Source of the DNA: Arabidopsis thaliana
Lineage: Eukaryota > Streptophyta > Magnoliopsida > Brassicales > Brassicaceae
Direction of reading: 5' to 3'
DNA length: 64,000 bases
Assembly: GCF_000001735.4 (NCBI RefSeq)
Contig: NC_003074.8
Coordinates: 23,381,261 to 23,445,260, forward strand
Part shown: one piece after another, positions 1-10,920 of the stretch
Layout: each line of letters begins with the position of its first letter
Numbering within the stretch: the stretch's first letter is position 1
The notes under the pieces: generated by a model
Told to the model about the DNA's origin: nothing
Seen by the model: only the letters and a program-made list of their open reading frames with translations
Database searches by the model: none
Program-made: the position numbers and the translations under genes

Positions 1-102
1 GATGAGCTCGGGGTTCTGCTTAAACCCTTTGGAGCCGAGAGGGTGTCTTCGAGGGAGACGGCCATCTGGTTGACCAAGAGCTTCAAAGAAGCTTCCGTGT
101 AG
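1..102 (+). CDS. 3' end of a NEK-type Ser/Thr protein kinase (partial)
   Basis: Frame 1 is open from the window edge to a TAG at 100-102, giving 33 residues that end in [15 protein letters not shown]. The pattern [11 protein letters not shown] followed by [11 protein letters not shown] resembles the conserved C-terminal tail of plant NIMA-related kinases, as far as I recall it. The Arabidopsis gene at this syntenic position is NEK4. The catalytic domain lies outside the window, so the call rests on the tail and on gene order. Downstream bases to about 350 are probably its 3' UTR. Confidence 0.55.
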   Translation, partial: DELGVLLKPFGAERVSSRETAIWLTKSFKEASV

Positions 103-235
103 ATGAAGCAACCATAACAAACGCTCTATCTCTTCTTCTCTTGGCTTGCTTTTGTCCTGTGTGGTTTGTATATAAATAAAAACGACGACGCATTCGGTTC
201 TCATTGCTTAAATGTTTATCCGAAAGCTTGCAGTT

Positions 236-251
236 TGGGCCTTGTTGGGCC
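236..251 (+). promoter_or_regulatory. Paired site II (TGGGCC) elements upstream of the oxygenase gene
   Basis: TGGGCC occurs at 236-241 and again at 246-251, about 200 bp before the ATG at 453. Paired TGGGCC/T motifs are known plant promoter elements bound by TCP factors in housekeeping genes. The function here is inferred. Nothing else stands out between 103 and 452. Confidence 0.35.
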
Positions 252-452
252 AATTCGTTAGTGGATTTGTTTGGACATTTTGAATTTGGTGGAAAATGTT
301 TGGGTCGTTTCGTAGAGGTTGAGAAAAAAGCGGGGTTCTTCTTATCAATAAACAAACTTTGTGAGAGAATTTAGCGAAGAACGAGGAAATCGGGAGAAAG
401 TGATACTATCACTGTGATAGTGAAAGGAGCTTTGCTTGTGAAGAGAGAAGAA

Positions 453-1799
453 ATGGCAGAAACAGAGATTCTTGAGCCCTATCAACTGTCGTTCTCGGAT
501 CTTCTTTTGTCCTCTCGTAATCGCTCTCAATGGATCTCGAAAAATGTGATGGACGCTCTTGGCCCCACCGGTCCTGGTCTCCTTTGTATCACCGGCGTTC
601 TTGGCTCCGCCTTTCTCCGCCGTAAACTCCTTCCTATGGCTCGGAAGCTGGCTCTGCTCGATCCGGACAAGCGGAAACTCATTCTCATGGTAACCCCCCG
701 GCAATTTTTCAAGATTTCCATTAATCCAAGTTGTATATCTGGTGCTTTGTTCTCAAGATTGAAACTTTGAGTAGTGTTAGTTGGTTCATGAGTGTTACTG
801 ATTCGGTGTGTTTACTGCCAAAAGGAGCACCACTTGGGTAGCGACGTTCCTCTCAAGAATCCAGAACGAGATGTCTCCTCTTTTGCAATGCAGCTCAATT
901 ATGAAAGAACAACTTATAAATCCTCACTGGGAAAGCTGTGGTTCGATGAGGCTGGATCAAAACTGGACTTGCAGGAGGATGATGATGATGCTTTCACAAA
1001 TCTTGGTGGTGCTTTTAAAGAACTCGGGTTCTGCATGAGGGAGTTGGGCTTGTCCATAGCTCGTCTATGCGACAGGGAGATTGGCGGAGGCTTGCTGGAG
1101 GAGAGCTTACTGGATTCTTGCACAGCCAAAGGACGTCTCATACATTACCACTCCGCTGCTGATAAATATGCTCTCAGAGAATCCCAGAGGAGAAACCAAT
1201 CTGGTAACCGAGTATCAAGCAAGAGGAGAGTCCAGAACGCTGCTGAGCAAGAGCTGAACCGTAGAAATGGAGCTGGTTTGAGTGGGAGTCACTTCAATCT
1301 GTGGCAGCAGTGGCATTACGATTATGGCATCTTTACTGTTCTCACGGATCCTATGTTTCTATCGCCGTATTCCTATCAGGAATTCAGTTTGATGAGCAGC
1401 CATTCTTACCTGCAGATCTATCATCCCAGCAAGAACAAGTTCTACATGGTCAAGACTCCACAAGACAGTTTTTTGGTCCAAATCGGAGAATCTGCTGATA
1501 TTTTGTCCAAAGGGAAGCTACGGTCGACCCTTCACTGTGTGTGCAAACCAGAGAAGCTGGATCACGTAAGCCGTGAGACATTTGTTGTCTTCTTGCACCC
1601 AAAGTGGAGCCAAACTTTCTCAGTCTCAGAATATACAATGGAACATCTAAGGTCGGATGAGGTCGTCCCTAGACCAGATTTACAGAATATTGTTCCACCT
1701 CTATCGTCTCGGTTAAGGGATGGGATGACTTTTGCCGAGTTTTCACGTGAAACGACAAAGCAGTACTACGGAGGGAATGGTTTGCAATCTAATAGATAG
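453..1799 (+). CDS. 2-oxoglutarate/Fe(II)-dependent oxygenase superfamily protein
   Basis: Two exons, 453-689 and 825-1799, are joined in phase 0 (donor GTAACC, acceptor AAAAG) and give 403 aa. The start is the first in-frame ATG. The C-terminal half looks like a 2OG oxygenase: WHYDYGIF supplies the HxD iron ligands (about H243 and D245), STLHCV the distal His (about 316), and SRETFVVF the 2-oxoglutarate-binding Arg (about 329). The N-terminal 80 residues are hydrophobic/basic and may act in targeting. Length and position match the Arabidopsis gene At3g63290. The substrate is unknown; similar proteins are annotated only to superfamily. Confidence 0.85.
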
Positions 1800-3772
1800 C
1801 CGTGCCCCAGGTTAATAGCTTGTCTAATCTTTAGGTAGTTAAATTCAAAATAATCTTTAGGTAATGAGTAGTGGAAGGCAAGAGGAATGAGCCAAGAGGG
1901 TTAGTTGTAAAAGAGATTAGATTAAAGGGAGAGTTGGGATTCGTTATGTGTACTTCGATGTTGGAGCCAAAACAACAGTGAAAGCTGTTACATCGTTTTC
2001 ACAGTCAAAAGCTCTCCCTTTCAAACATGCTTTTTGGTTGTGGTTGCTCTTCTTTAGTCTCTCTCTGTGACTCAGTTTATGTTCCTGTTGTGTCTCCCCT
2101 GTTGCTGTTCCAAACTTACATCTCTTTGTTTGCTTTCAAGCGTCGCATTAAGACAAAAGTGGTGTTATTAAAGTAAAAGCTGCCTCTCTCCCTACACACA
2201 GATTGATTCCTTTAGGGAATCAATCATCTTTTCTTTGACACTTTTGATTTATAGTTTTTTTTCATGAATGGTTTTTTGTACGTGTAGATCAAACCGACAA
2301 CAGGGTTTAGCTCGCAAGTCTTTTCTTTTGTGAATTCAAAACAAAGTTTCAAACTTTGTCCCTTCGAAGATGCTTGCTTTGACCTAAAGAGGTGCTTTTT
2401 GCATCGAAAGTGACCTCGGTTTCAAAACCCTAATCTAAGAATAGAAACGGATATGGTGTAGGTATGTAGGTGTCTATTGTAAGCAAATCAAAAGCAAAAG
2501 AAGATGGTACCTAAAAACTAAAAGTAGTTTAAAGAAACAATAAAATGGAAAAGAGGGTTCATCATTCAAAGTGGCAGATACATTCAATTTTTAATTGGTA
2601 GTATAAAATACAAAACGTCCAAACAAGAACAATGATTGCAAGGCAAAGGAATAATCAGAGAGACAAAATGACTAGTATTTTTCTAAGGGATTGGTTATAA
2701 AGAATGGAAAATGTGGGTATCCCTAAAAATTAGACAGAGCAAAAGGGAATAAAGGATGTATCTTTATTCAGTGGTCACCCACCTATAGTTTCCAAAGTGC
2801 AAATAAATTTAATATAGATACACATGATGAGATTTTGAAATATCTTATATATGCGTTTTTATATATATCAAAATGCTCTAGTACCAAAGAATATAGATCA
2901 ACAATCATGTTAATTTGTACAAAGATGAAAGAAGATCAGAAGTTTTGATTGTGTAGCCTGAAGAAAACCTTGGATGGATGAATAAACTAATTGCCAAGTT
3001 TTGTGTCATTGAAGTGGAAAAGAGACAGAGAGAAGAAGGTGACGTAAGGGAAAGCACGCCAAGGCAGCAGCATGTGTGAATGTACGCAAAGGTCGCAGCT
3101 TTGTGTTTCAAAACCGAAGCAGAAGGGACCAAATTAAGAGACTGACTGATCATCATACACAGTCGTTTCATTCCTTTATTCTCATCTTTCTCTTCCTCCC
3201 ATTTTCTCACACCAAATTTCAGCACCTAATCCGTTAGTTTAACCATGATCCACAACAATAAACCAAGTTGTTTGATTGGTTTAAACAAGACACTCTAAAC
3301 GCAAATTCAACCTTCTTTTCCTTTCTTTTTTGGTCAATTGAAACATAAATGTCTGATAACCTATGACTGACTAGTCAAGCTATCCTAATGTTTCTGATTA
3401 AATTAAGAAAAGGCAAATACAAGGATGACTTGATTCCCTCCTTTTTCTCAAGACTCGTTGATACATACATCTAAAGTAATATTTATGTGTAATAAAAAAT
3501 GGGATTGGCAAAGATGCGGCCTTATTATTGAAAAGCGACGTCTTTGTTTTGTATAGTAGTAATCCATTATTTATGCAACGACTATATATTATGTCAAGAG
3601 TAGTACTACTCACTCCTACTCTCATCGAAATATAATCACATATTTCTTTAAAAGAAAAAGAAAAGGTGAAATACCTAAACGTTACTTTGTCTATCTATAT
3701 ATATACACACACATAAGTTTCCTAGTCAAGCTCTGAAGTCGAAGCAAAGTTAATTACAGAGAGAGAGAAAGG
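1800..3772. other. Intergenic region with no recognisable gene
   Basis: About 2 kb of AT-rich sequence separates the oxygenase stop from the FORKED1 start. It must hold the 3' UTR of the first gene and the promoter and leader of the second, which ends in a GA-rich tract just before the ATG at 3773. The small open frames here have no recognisable domain. A telo-box-like AAACCCTAA lies near 2427. I saw no tRNA or microRNA hairpin. Confidence 0.5.
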
Positions 3773-6365
3773 ATGGAGAGAGAACTCAGACGACCGAACC
3801 CAATCAACAGCTCTCGCCGGCCGGAGATATTTTCTTCAGGCGGTAGTAGTACTCAACTACCGGAAAGCCCACGAGGCCCAATGGAGTTCTTGTCTAGATC
3901 CTGGAGTGTCTCTGCCTTGGAAGTCTCCAGAGCTCTCCACACCGCCAAATCAGCTTCAGCCACCAACAGGCCTCCCTCATCCATTAACACTCCGATACCG
4001 GAAGAAACGCTAAACCCTGAGAAAGAAGAATGTCCGCCGGAGAACAGTACTAGTGTTAGTAGCCAGTTCTCGTTCGCTGCCTCGGCCACTTCACAGCTTG
4101 TTCTTGAGCGCATAATGTCTCAATCGGTACGGTTACATAGTTATGGACCGACCGACACACTCTGTTTTTGTATCTTGATGATGAGTTTATTCTGTTTTGA
4201 AAAATGAAGGAGGTGTCACCGTTAACGTCGGGGAGGCTATCACACAGCAGCGGCCCACTCAACGGCGGCGGTTCTTTTACGGAGACAGACAGTCCTCCTA
4301 TCTCCCCTTCCGATGAATTCGACGACGTCATCAAGGTACTTCTTCCCTTATACTATCTCTCTAATCCTTCCTTCCTAGGTTTATCCTTGGTTTATCCTTT
4401 TTCTTAGAACGTAAGTCTCCGCCATACTTTAGAGTTTGTTAGCAAAGTAAACAAAAATTATGAGTCAAAAGAAAAGCAGAGGCAGCAGACAGAAACAGAT
4501 TTGACTTTGACTCTCCACTTTACAACCTGTGTTTGTTTACTTTAACCTCTCTCATTCATTTCACCCACAAAAAAACTACATTGTTTTTTTTTGTTTCTTG
4601 TTCATTCATATGACCAATCTTTAGTTGGTAGAAGGTCTCCTTAAATTGGGTCGTTGCCATACATAATTTTAAGGAAGTGCTGCAAGGTTTAGCCTTCTGG
4701 GTCTTGGGACTTATAAAGCTGGTCGGCGATCATTAAAGCGATAGATTGATAGTAATGCAGTTTCAATGTTTTCTTTTTTTTCTTCCATTGAATGCTCTGT
4801 CTCTACTGCATTTACTTGATGAATTGGAGTTCATAAAAGATTAAAGACATAATTGGTTGGACACAGGAATAGGAATGTTACGGTAACGCCTAGAGCTCCT
4901 CTTTGGTTGGCTCATTTTAAGAAAGTTATCGGTAAATGCTTTTAGAGCGAGCAGTCACTTTACCTCCATTTCCAAGCAGTTCATTAATCCTTTATTTGCT
5001 TTTTGTAGTCCAATATAATGCCATCAACTTGTTGGATTTTTCATTAAGTCAGCCTATCTAATAAACCAATCCTAATGCAGTATTTTCGCACCCACAACAC
5101 CATACATCCTCTCTTCTCCGGCACAGGAGGCAGCCGTGGTACCACCGGAAATGGGAGCAATACCCCCATGGCTGGAACCGGTCCAAAGACAGTTGGTAGG
5201 TGGCTCAAGGACCGTAAGGAAAAGAAGAAAGAAGAGACTAGGACTCAGAATGCACAGGTTCACGCAGCTGTTTCTGTTGCAGCGGTTGCATCTGCTGTGG
5301 CAGCTGTAGCAGCAGCCACAGCAGCTTCTTCCCCTGGTAAGAACGAGCAGATGGCCAGAATCGATATGGCCATGGCTTCAGCGGCTGCTCTGGTGGCTGC
5401 TCAGTGTGTGGAGGCTGCAGAAATCATGGGAGCAGATAGGGATCATTTGACATCCGTGGTGAGCTCTGCCGTGAATGTTAAGTCCCATGACGATATTGTC
5501 ACCCTTACTGCAGCTGCTGCAACAGGTACTGCATTAAAACGTAGTCACCCTTACTTCTGTAGAGATTCCATACCTGAATTCACCCCCTTTTCTTTTGCAG
5601 CTCTGCGAGGAGCAGCTACACTCAAGGCAAGAGCGCTTAAGGAAGTATGGAACATAGCTGCAGTATTGCCAGCCGAGAAAGGGGCAAGTTCAGCGTTGTG
5701 TGGACAGGTTGACACAAAGCATAGTGATAGCAGCTTTAGTGGAGAATTACCTGTGGCTGGGGAAGACTTCCTTGGCGTCTGTAACCAGGAATTACTAGCT
5801 AAAGGCACTGAGCTCCTCAAACGAACTCGTGGAGGTACTCCAAAGCTACACCCGTATAAATGATTTGTAAGCCAAGTAAAAAGCAAGGGTCGCTGACCTT
5901 GAATTTTGAAAGCAGGTGAACTCCACTGGAAGATTGTCTCTGTCTACATCAACAAAGCAGGCCAAGCTGTGCTGAAAATGAAAAGTAAACACGTTGGAGG
6001 GACCTTCACAAAGAAGAAGAAACGTAGGTTCTTCTCAGCACAAACATTTCATCTCTTACACTAGCCTGGCTTTTAAAGTAAAGCTAGATAGATAATACAA
6101 GTCATAATAGTCTTTGATTTGGACTTGTGTTGCAGATATGGTGCTTGAAGTGAGAAAGGATATACCTGCATGGGCTGGCAGAGATCTTTTCAACGGAGAC
6201 AAGCATCACTACTTTGGCTTAAAGACAGAAACAAAGAGGGTCATTGAATTTGAGTGCAGAAACCAAAGGGAATACGAGATATGGACTCAGGGCGTATCCA
6301 GGCTACTTGCCATTGCTGCTGAGAAGAAGCAGAAAAGTTCCATGTCCAAATGGATGGCACCTTAA
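3773..6365 (+). CDS. FKD1: FORKED1, VAN3-binding protein (DUF828 plus PH-like domain)
   Basis: Six exons: 3773-4126, 4210-4335, 5081-5525, 5601-5834, 5916-6023, 6136-6365, giving 498 aa, the length I recall for Arabidopsis FKD1. The N-terminal part has the auxin-canalisation (DUF828) signature, with [20 protein letters not shown] near residue 37 and a long Ala/Val-rich helical stretch after [17 protein letters not shown]. The C-terminal part, from [21 protein letters not shown] to the end, is PH-like. FKD1 acts at the trans-Golgi with the ARF-GAP VAN3/SFC in PIN trafficking and closed leaf-vein formation. The second intron (4336-5080) is by far the longest. The 3' end converges on the LFG4 gene 312 bp away. 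Confidence 0.93.
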
Positions 6366-6677
6366 CAACATAAGCTAGGAAAGAAGTAGATGCTTTGTAG
6401 AACGAACTGCTTATGATAAGAATAGGTTTAAACATAATGGAGTAGAAGACATTCCCTTTTGTAATATCCTTTTATTCAATTGAGTGAACAGAGATGACTT
6501 CTAAAGCTAACAACAACCTTCACAAGTACAAATGTATTGGATTCTCCTATCATGTTACAAGCAGTGATCAACATTTCTTTACAACCCAAATTTCCTTTTG
6601 CAGACAAAAGAATTTGAACATATGAACTAGATAACAATGGCACAGTCTTAAGAGCAATCTGAAAGAGACAAGACTGC
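6366..6677. other. Convergent 3' regions of FKD1 and LFG4
   Basis: The 312 bp lie between two stop codons of genes transcribed towards each other, so it should hold both 3' UTRs. No coding signal is seen. Confidence 0.5.
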
Positions 6678-7622
6678 CTAACTATCAACAGCCCTTAAGA
6701 GAGTGAGGAGAGATAGGAAGAGATTAATGACATCCAAATAAAGAGAAACAGCAGCCCAGATGTACTCGTCATAGGAGTGCCTCTTGATCAAGTTGTCGGT
6801 ATCATATACAATGTAGCCACAGAAGATGATGGATGCCAAACAACCATAGATCATCACAGAGATCTTTCCTAAAGGGAAGAGAATCTGCAGCAATAAAGAT
6901 AGTATTTAAGCTCTTATTGTGGAAGAAGAGAACATTGAAGCCTTGTGAGCGATATTGATACCTGGATGAAGGAAAACACCATGAGGACAATGACAGCACC
7001 GAACAAGAAAGGTCCGAGGAAGTTGAAGTCATGGCCTCTTTTGGCCGCCCAGAAAGTGTATAGAGTGAGGGATATGACCACAACAGCGGTCAAAATCACA
7101 GATTCCAGAATCACCTTCCCTGTAATCAAACAAAACACGTTAGGGAAAGAATAAGGAGAAAACAGAATCGTTCAACTGGATCATACATACCGCTTGTAAA
7201 GGCGCAGGTCAAGCCAACCGCAAAGGCAAGAGCGACGGTGAAAATCCCGAGTAACAGATAGTTCACAGGGTGCTTCTGGTGATAGTAATACAAAGGACAC
7301 ATAACTGCACACACACAAAAACGAGAAAGCAGATCAAAGAGCCGGAGATGATGGAGAGATAGAATCCAAGGAGTACCGTACCGATCAATGGAGTCAATAT
7401 AAGAAGTATGTAGAGAGCGAAGCCGGCGGTGGTGGTGGTGAAGAATACAGAAATAGAATGAACCTTAACGACGGTGGCAGCGACGGCGATTGTAACGAGC
7501 AGCTGGATGGAGATGATGGAATAGACCTTGCGGATGAAAGACCATCGGAGCTCCGGGCTCTCCGACATCATCGGGTAGAGAGGCGTCTGAGCCGACTCCA
7601 AATCATGCTTCTGATTCCACAT
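6678..7622 (-). CDS. BIL4: LIFEGUARD 4 / BIL4, BAX-inhibitor-1-like membrane protein
   Basis: Four exons in transcription order: 7622-7382, 7304-7191, 7119-6962, 6884-6678, all with GT-AG introns, giving 239 aa, as in Arabidopsis. After a short cytosolic N-terminus (MWNQKHDLESAQTPLYPMM) the protein is almost all hydrophobic, with about seven transmembrane segments and the BI-1/TMBIM family signature, including YDTDNLIKRHSYDEYIWAAVSLYLD near the C-terminus. The Arabidopsis orthologue is an endomembrane protein that promotes cell elongation through the brassinosteroid receptor BRI1. Family members also modulate Ca2+ and cell death. The donor of intron 1 cuts inside a repeated GGTACGGTAC; only the first GT keeps frame. 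Confidence 0.94.
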
Positions 7623-8319
7623 CTTCCGGATTCGTTTTTTTTTGTCAACGCCGGTGAGAAGTCTTCAGCAAAATGCGAATGAGATGTGAGGACGATCCCG
7701 ATTCCTCCTTGAAGAAGAAGAAGAAGTAATAGACTCCGAGAGAGGCGGCCAAGAGAAGAACCTTCCCGATACGTCCCGCAATTAAATAATATAATCAGAC
7801 GGCTCCGATCTTGACACCTGGAATTAAGATTATTCAGTGGGCCGGCCTCTGAAGAGGAGAAACAACGTTAATGATGCACTCATTTCTACAGCCCATTTCC
7901 ATTGGATTTGATTTATTTTTCACATCATTGGTTGGATTTTGCCACAAATGATTGTGCCAATTAAAAACCATTTCAACAACTTTCTTCACATTTTTCGTCC
8001 ACATATACACACCCACTTGTACTTTGAATTATTATAATTGTTCTTATACTTTGTTCCAATTTTCAATTTACAAACAAAACAATTATGGCTAGACCAAAAA
8101 CTAACGAATTAGATGGTAGAAAACAGAATACACAAAAATTGGTCCTTGTTGAAAAATTAGTTGCACCTACAAGGTATGAGTTGTGATTGAATGTTAGTGC
8201 AGTATACAGAACCAGAAAGAAAAAGATAAAACATTAAACAAGATTGCAACGAGGTGATACTAGTCAGTCACTTCACTTACCAGAGAATAATGACTCGGAA
8301 GAGGCTACCAGTAAGTAAG
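7623..8319. other. LFG4 promoter and PP2C downstream region
   Basis: About 700 bp. The right part follows the stop of the truncated PP2C copy; the left part is the LFG4 leader and promoter, with a GAA-rich run at about 7710-7730. No gene is recognised. Confidence 0.4.
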
Positions 8320-10405
8320 TCACCCATATGATGCAAAGGTACCATTAAGTTTATAATAGCTGCTGTTTTCTTCTTCAACCTACAATACCAAGGTTGACTC
8401 ATTTTATTATAAAGTACTTGTACACTTTCCTTGGGCATTTGTATGGTAATGTCTTGGTGGGAACATACCAATAACTCGTTAAACATGGTTGAAAGTGGTT
8501 GAGTCTGCTTCAATTGCAATGGATTAAAAGTTCCATCTGTTGAAAAACAGATATATTTAGAAATGAAAGATCACTCTTCATCCCATACGGAATAAGTTGG
8601 GTTGTGATGAGAGAAACTCACATGGCAGTGCATATGTATTCTTCATCTTGAATCCCGAAGGACCCACAGATTGCTCTTTTGGTTGGCTCTCCCAATCTAG
8701 ATTGGATTTTAGAGGAACCACGACTGCAGCCATATTATCCATACTTCCCTTCTCAAAGGCAGTATTAACCAAGCAGTCTGCCAAAGATATTGAGCAATAT
8801 GAAGGCACTCCTGCTCCAAAGCTAGTTTGATTCTTTACTTCCCACAGGCGATCGCATGCATCTTGCACCTCTAACTTCTCAAAGATACCATCAGATGACA
8901 CTACCAAGTAGCTGTCATTAGCCACTAGAGGCTGCCAGTCCATCACCTCAGGTGCAGAGATGACACCGTAACTGAAAGAGATATCAAAACTCACATTTCA
9001 ACTTCTCATAGTGTAAACCAGCTAGAATCGTGTTCCAGAGAGATTCTAGGATACAACCAGCAGTGCCAACCTTCTATAAGTAAGGTCACCAATCGAACGG
9101 GAGACAGCCAGCTGACCATTCACCCTTGGCACACCGGCCCACTTGGTGACATAACCTCCTGCAGCTTTCACTCGGAGCATTTCATCCTCTCTATCTGGGT
9201 GATGGTCCTTTGTCAATTCTTTGGCAATAAAACGCATGAGTCCAGTGCGATGTTCCAGCTTTAAATCAGAGAACCTTGATGGGGAAGAGTCTTGATTGCG
9301 CTTACGCTCTCTGTACAACTTTATTAAAGTAGCTGCAATAAGCAAACACCAAAAGAACAAAACGTTCATTCATTCCCCTATACTCTTAGTGGCTTCACAA
9401 GGTTGGTTATAGTCTAAAAAGGGATGCTGCGGGAACCTTTAGCCTCTTCAGGAGTCTCATATCTTTCAGAACACAAAAGTGCCTTAGAATCACCGATGCT
9501 AGCAACCAGTAGTTGACCATCTGCGATAAGTGCAATTGTGGCCGTTGAACCTGAATCCAACTTTCGAGTAGATGCTTCCTGCATTAAACAACAGAGTCTA
9601 ATCACGCTACTGAAAAAACAACGGTCCAAATGATAGAGTAGAAGGCCATGCACCACACCTTAGTAAATGTTGCATCAATGTCGTAGATAGCTCTGAGCAA
9701 GGCTTCTTTCAGAATATCCAAGTGAAAATTGAGCGGCAATGAATCTTGGAACCTGTGTAAAAAAGTGAGTGGGACAGGGTTGCAAAATCATATCTCGTGA
9801 GAAGAACAACATTCTATGTCACGAGGACTACCTTTGGGAATCGAGGTCGTATAGATGCATGAGTGAATTTGGTAGCTTTCCAGTGAGCTCCTTAGAAAAT
9901 GTTGCGTCCAGGAGAAAGTAAATGTGGAGAGCAAAATAATCCAACAAAAGTTGTGAAGCCATCTCACTGGCTTCTGAACCACTGTGGCCGTCAAAGACAG
10001 CTGCGATTCCAACCAAAACATCCTTTGGTGTTCCAGTCTTCTTGCCTGCGAATCATCTTATCTTGGGGAATAAAAAAAAAACAGTTGATTCTCTTTGGCG
10101 ATCCCAAGGCAACGATGCATACCGGGAAAGGGAATGCGAAGATCAAGGGCACAGAGAAGACGATCCTCCTGGTATTTCCTCCGCCCTTGAATCGCCGCCG
10201 TATGGCAACGACTGGCGGGGGAGGAGAAGGATCGGCGATTCTGGAGATTCCAGAGAGGGCAATTGGGAGATCGGAAAACTGCCGGAGCTCCACCATATTT
10301 GTAAATACTCAAACAGGTTGAAGATTCCGCGGCAACGTTGTTAATACTAACTACAACGATAAATAAAGATACCAAAATTTCAACATCTTTCACAACCGAT
10401 ATCAT
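8320..10405 (-). CDS. PP2C-type protein phosphatase, truncated tandem copy (At3g63320-like)
   Basis: Eight exons in transcription order: 10405-10123, 10045-9832, 9752-9659, 9578-9437, 9332-9071, 8971-8622, 8536-8469, 8379-8320, giving about 490 aa. An N-terminal hydrophobic segment ([11 protein letters not shown]) suggests a signal peptide or anchor. PP2C motifs are in order: [74 protein letters not shown] and [11 protein letters not shown]; all metal-binding Asp are present. Exons 1-8 mirror exons 1-8 of the PP2C-kinase gene next door, but exon 8 is shortened and frameshifted to a TGA, and no kinase exon follows. Donors after exons 4 (GTTCCC) and 5 (GTTGGC) are weak. It could be a free phosphatase or a decaying duplicate. 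Confidence 0.8.
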
Positions 10406-10708
10406 CTTCCGTTAAGAAGAAAAAACAACTCGTATTTTCTACCACGCTTATTTATTTACCAACCGAATTTTAGGACTTAATTTACAACAATTATGGACAA
10501 CAAATTAGTTACAAAATGTGACTAATAAGAAAAAAAAAAAGAAGACATCTTGAGGTAACTTTATTTACAAGGAAAAGACAAGAGGCTATTTATAAAATCG
10601 TCCACAACCTTGGATTGGATGGCTACCTGCTTCCCTTTGATGTCTCTGCAAGTTCAGAATCTTCCCTTGCTCGTTTTAACCTTGTTCCTACATAATCCAC
10701 TGTAGCTC

Positions 10709-10809
10709 ATATTATTTTATATTCAAACATTACATACTAGAGTTTGACTTATTATAATTTCCGTTTGTGTGAACTCTGATATTATTTTATATTCAAACAT
10801 TACATACTA
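10709..10809. repeat. 31-bp perfect direct repeat
   Basis: The 31-bp unit at 10709-10739 recurs at 10779-10809, offset 70 bp. It is AT-rich, beginning ATATTATTTTATATTC. It lies in the 515-bp spacer between the 3' end of the PP2C-kinase gene and the 5' end of the PP2C copy, so it sits in the promoter of the latter. No other gene is seen in 10406-10920. Confidence 0.9.
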
Positions 10810-10920
10810 TTGTTTGTCAATATGTCATTTTCGATCTTCTAAGTAAACTCATAGTTAGTTAAAATGTAGAAAGGAGTTTAGTTACTAGATGATAAAATGA
10901 CTTACTCTTCTTCTCTACTC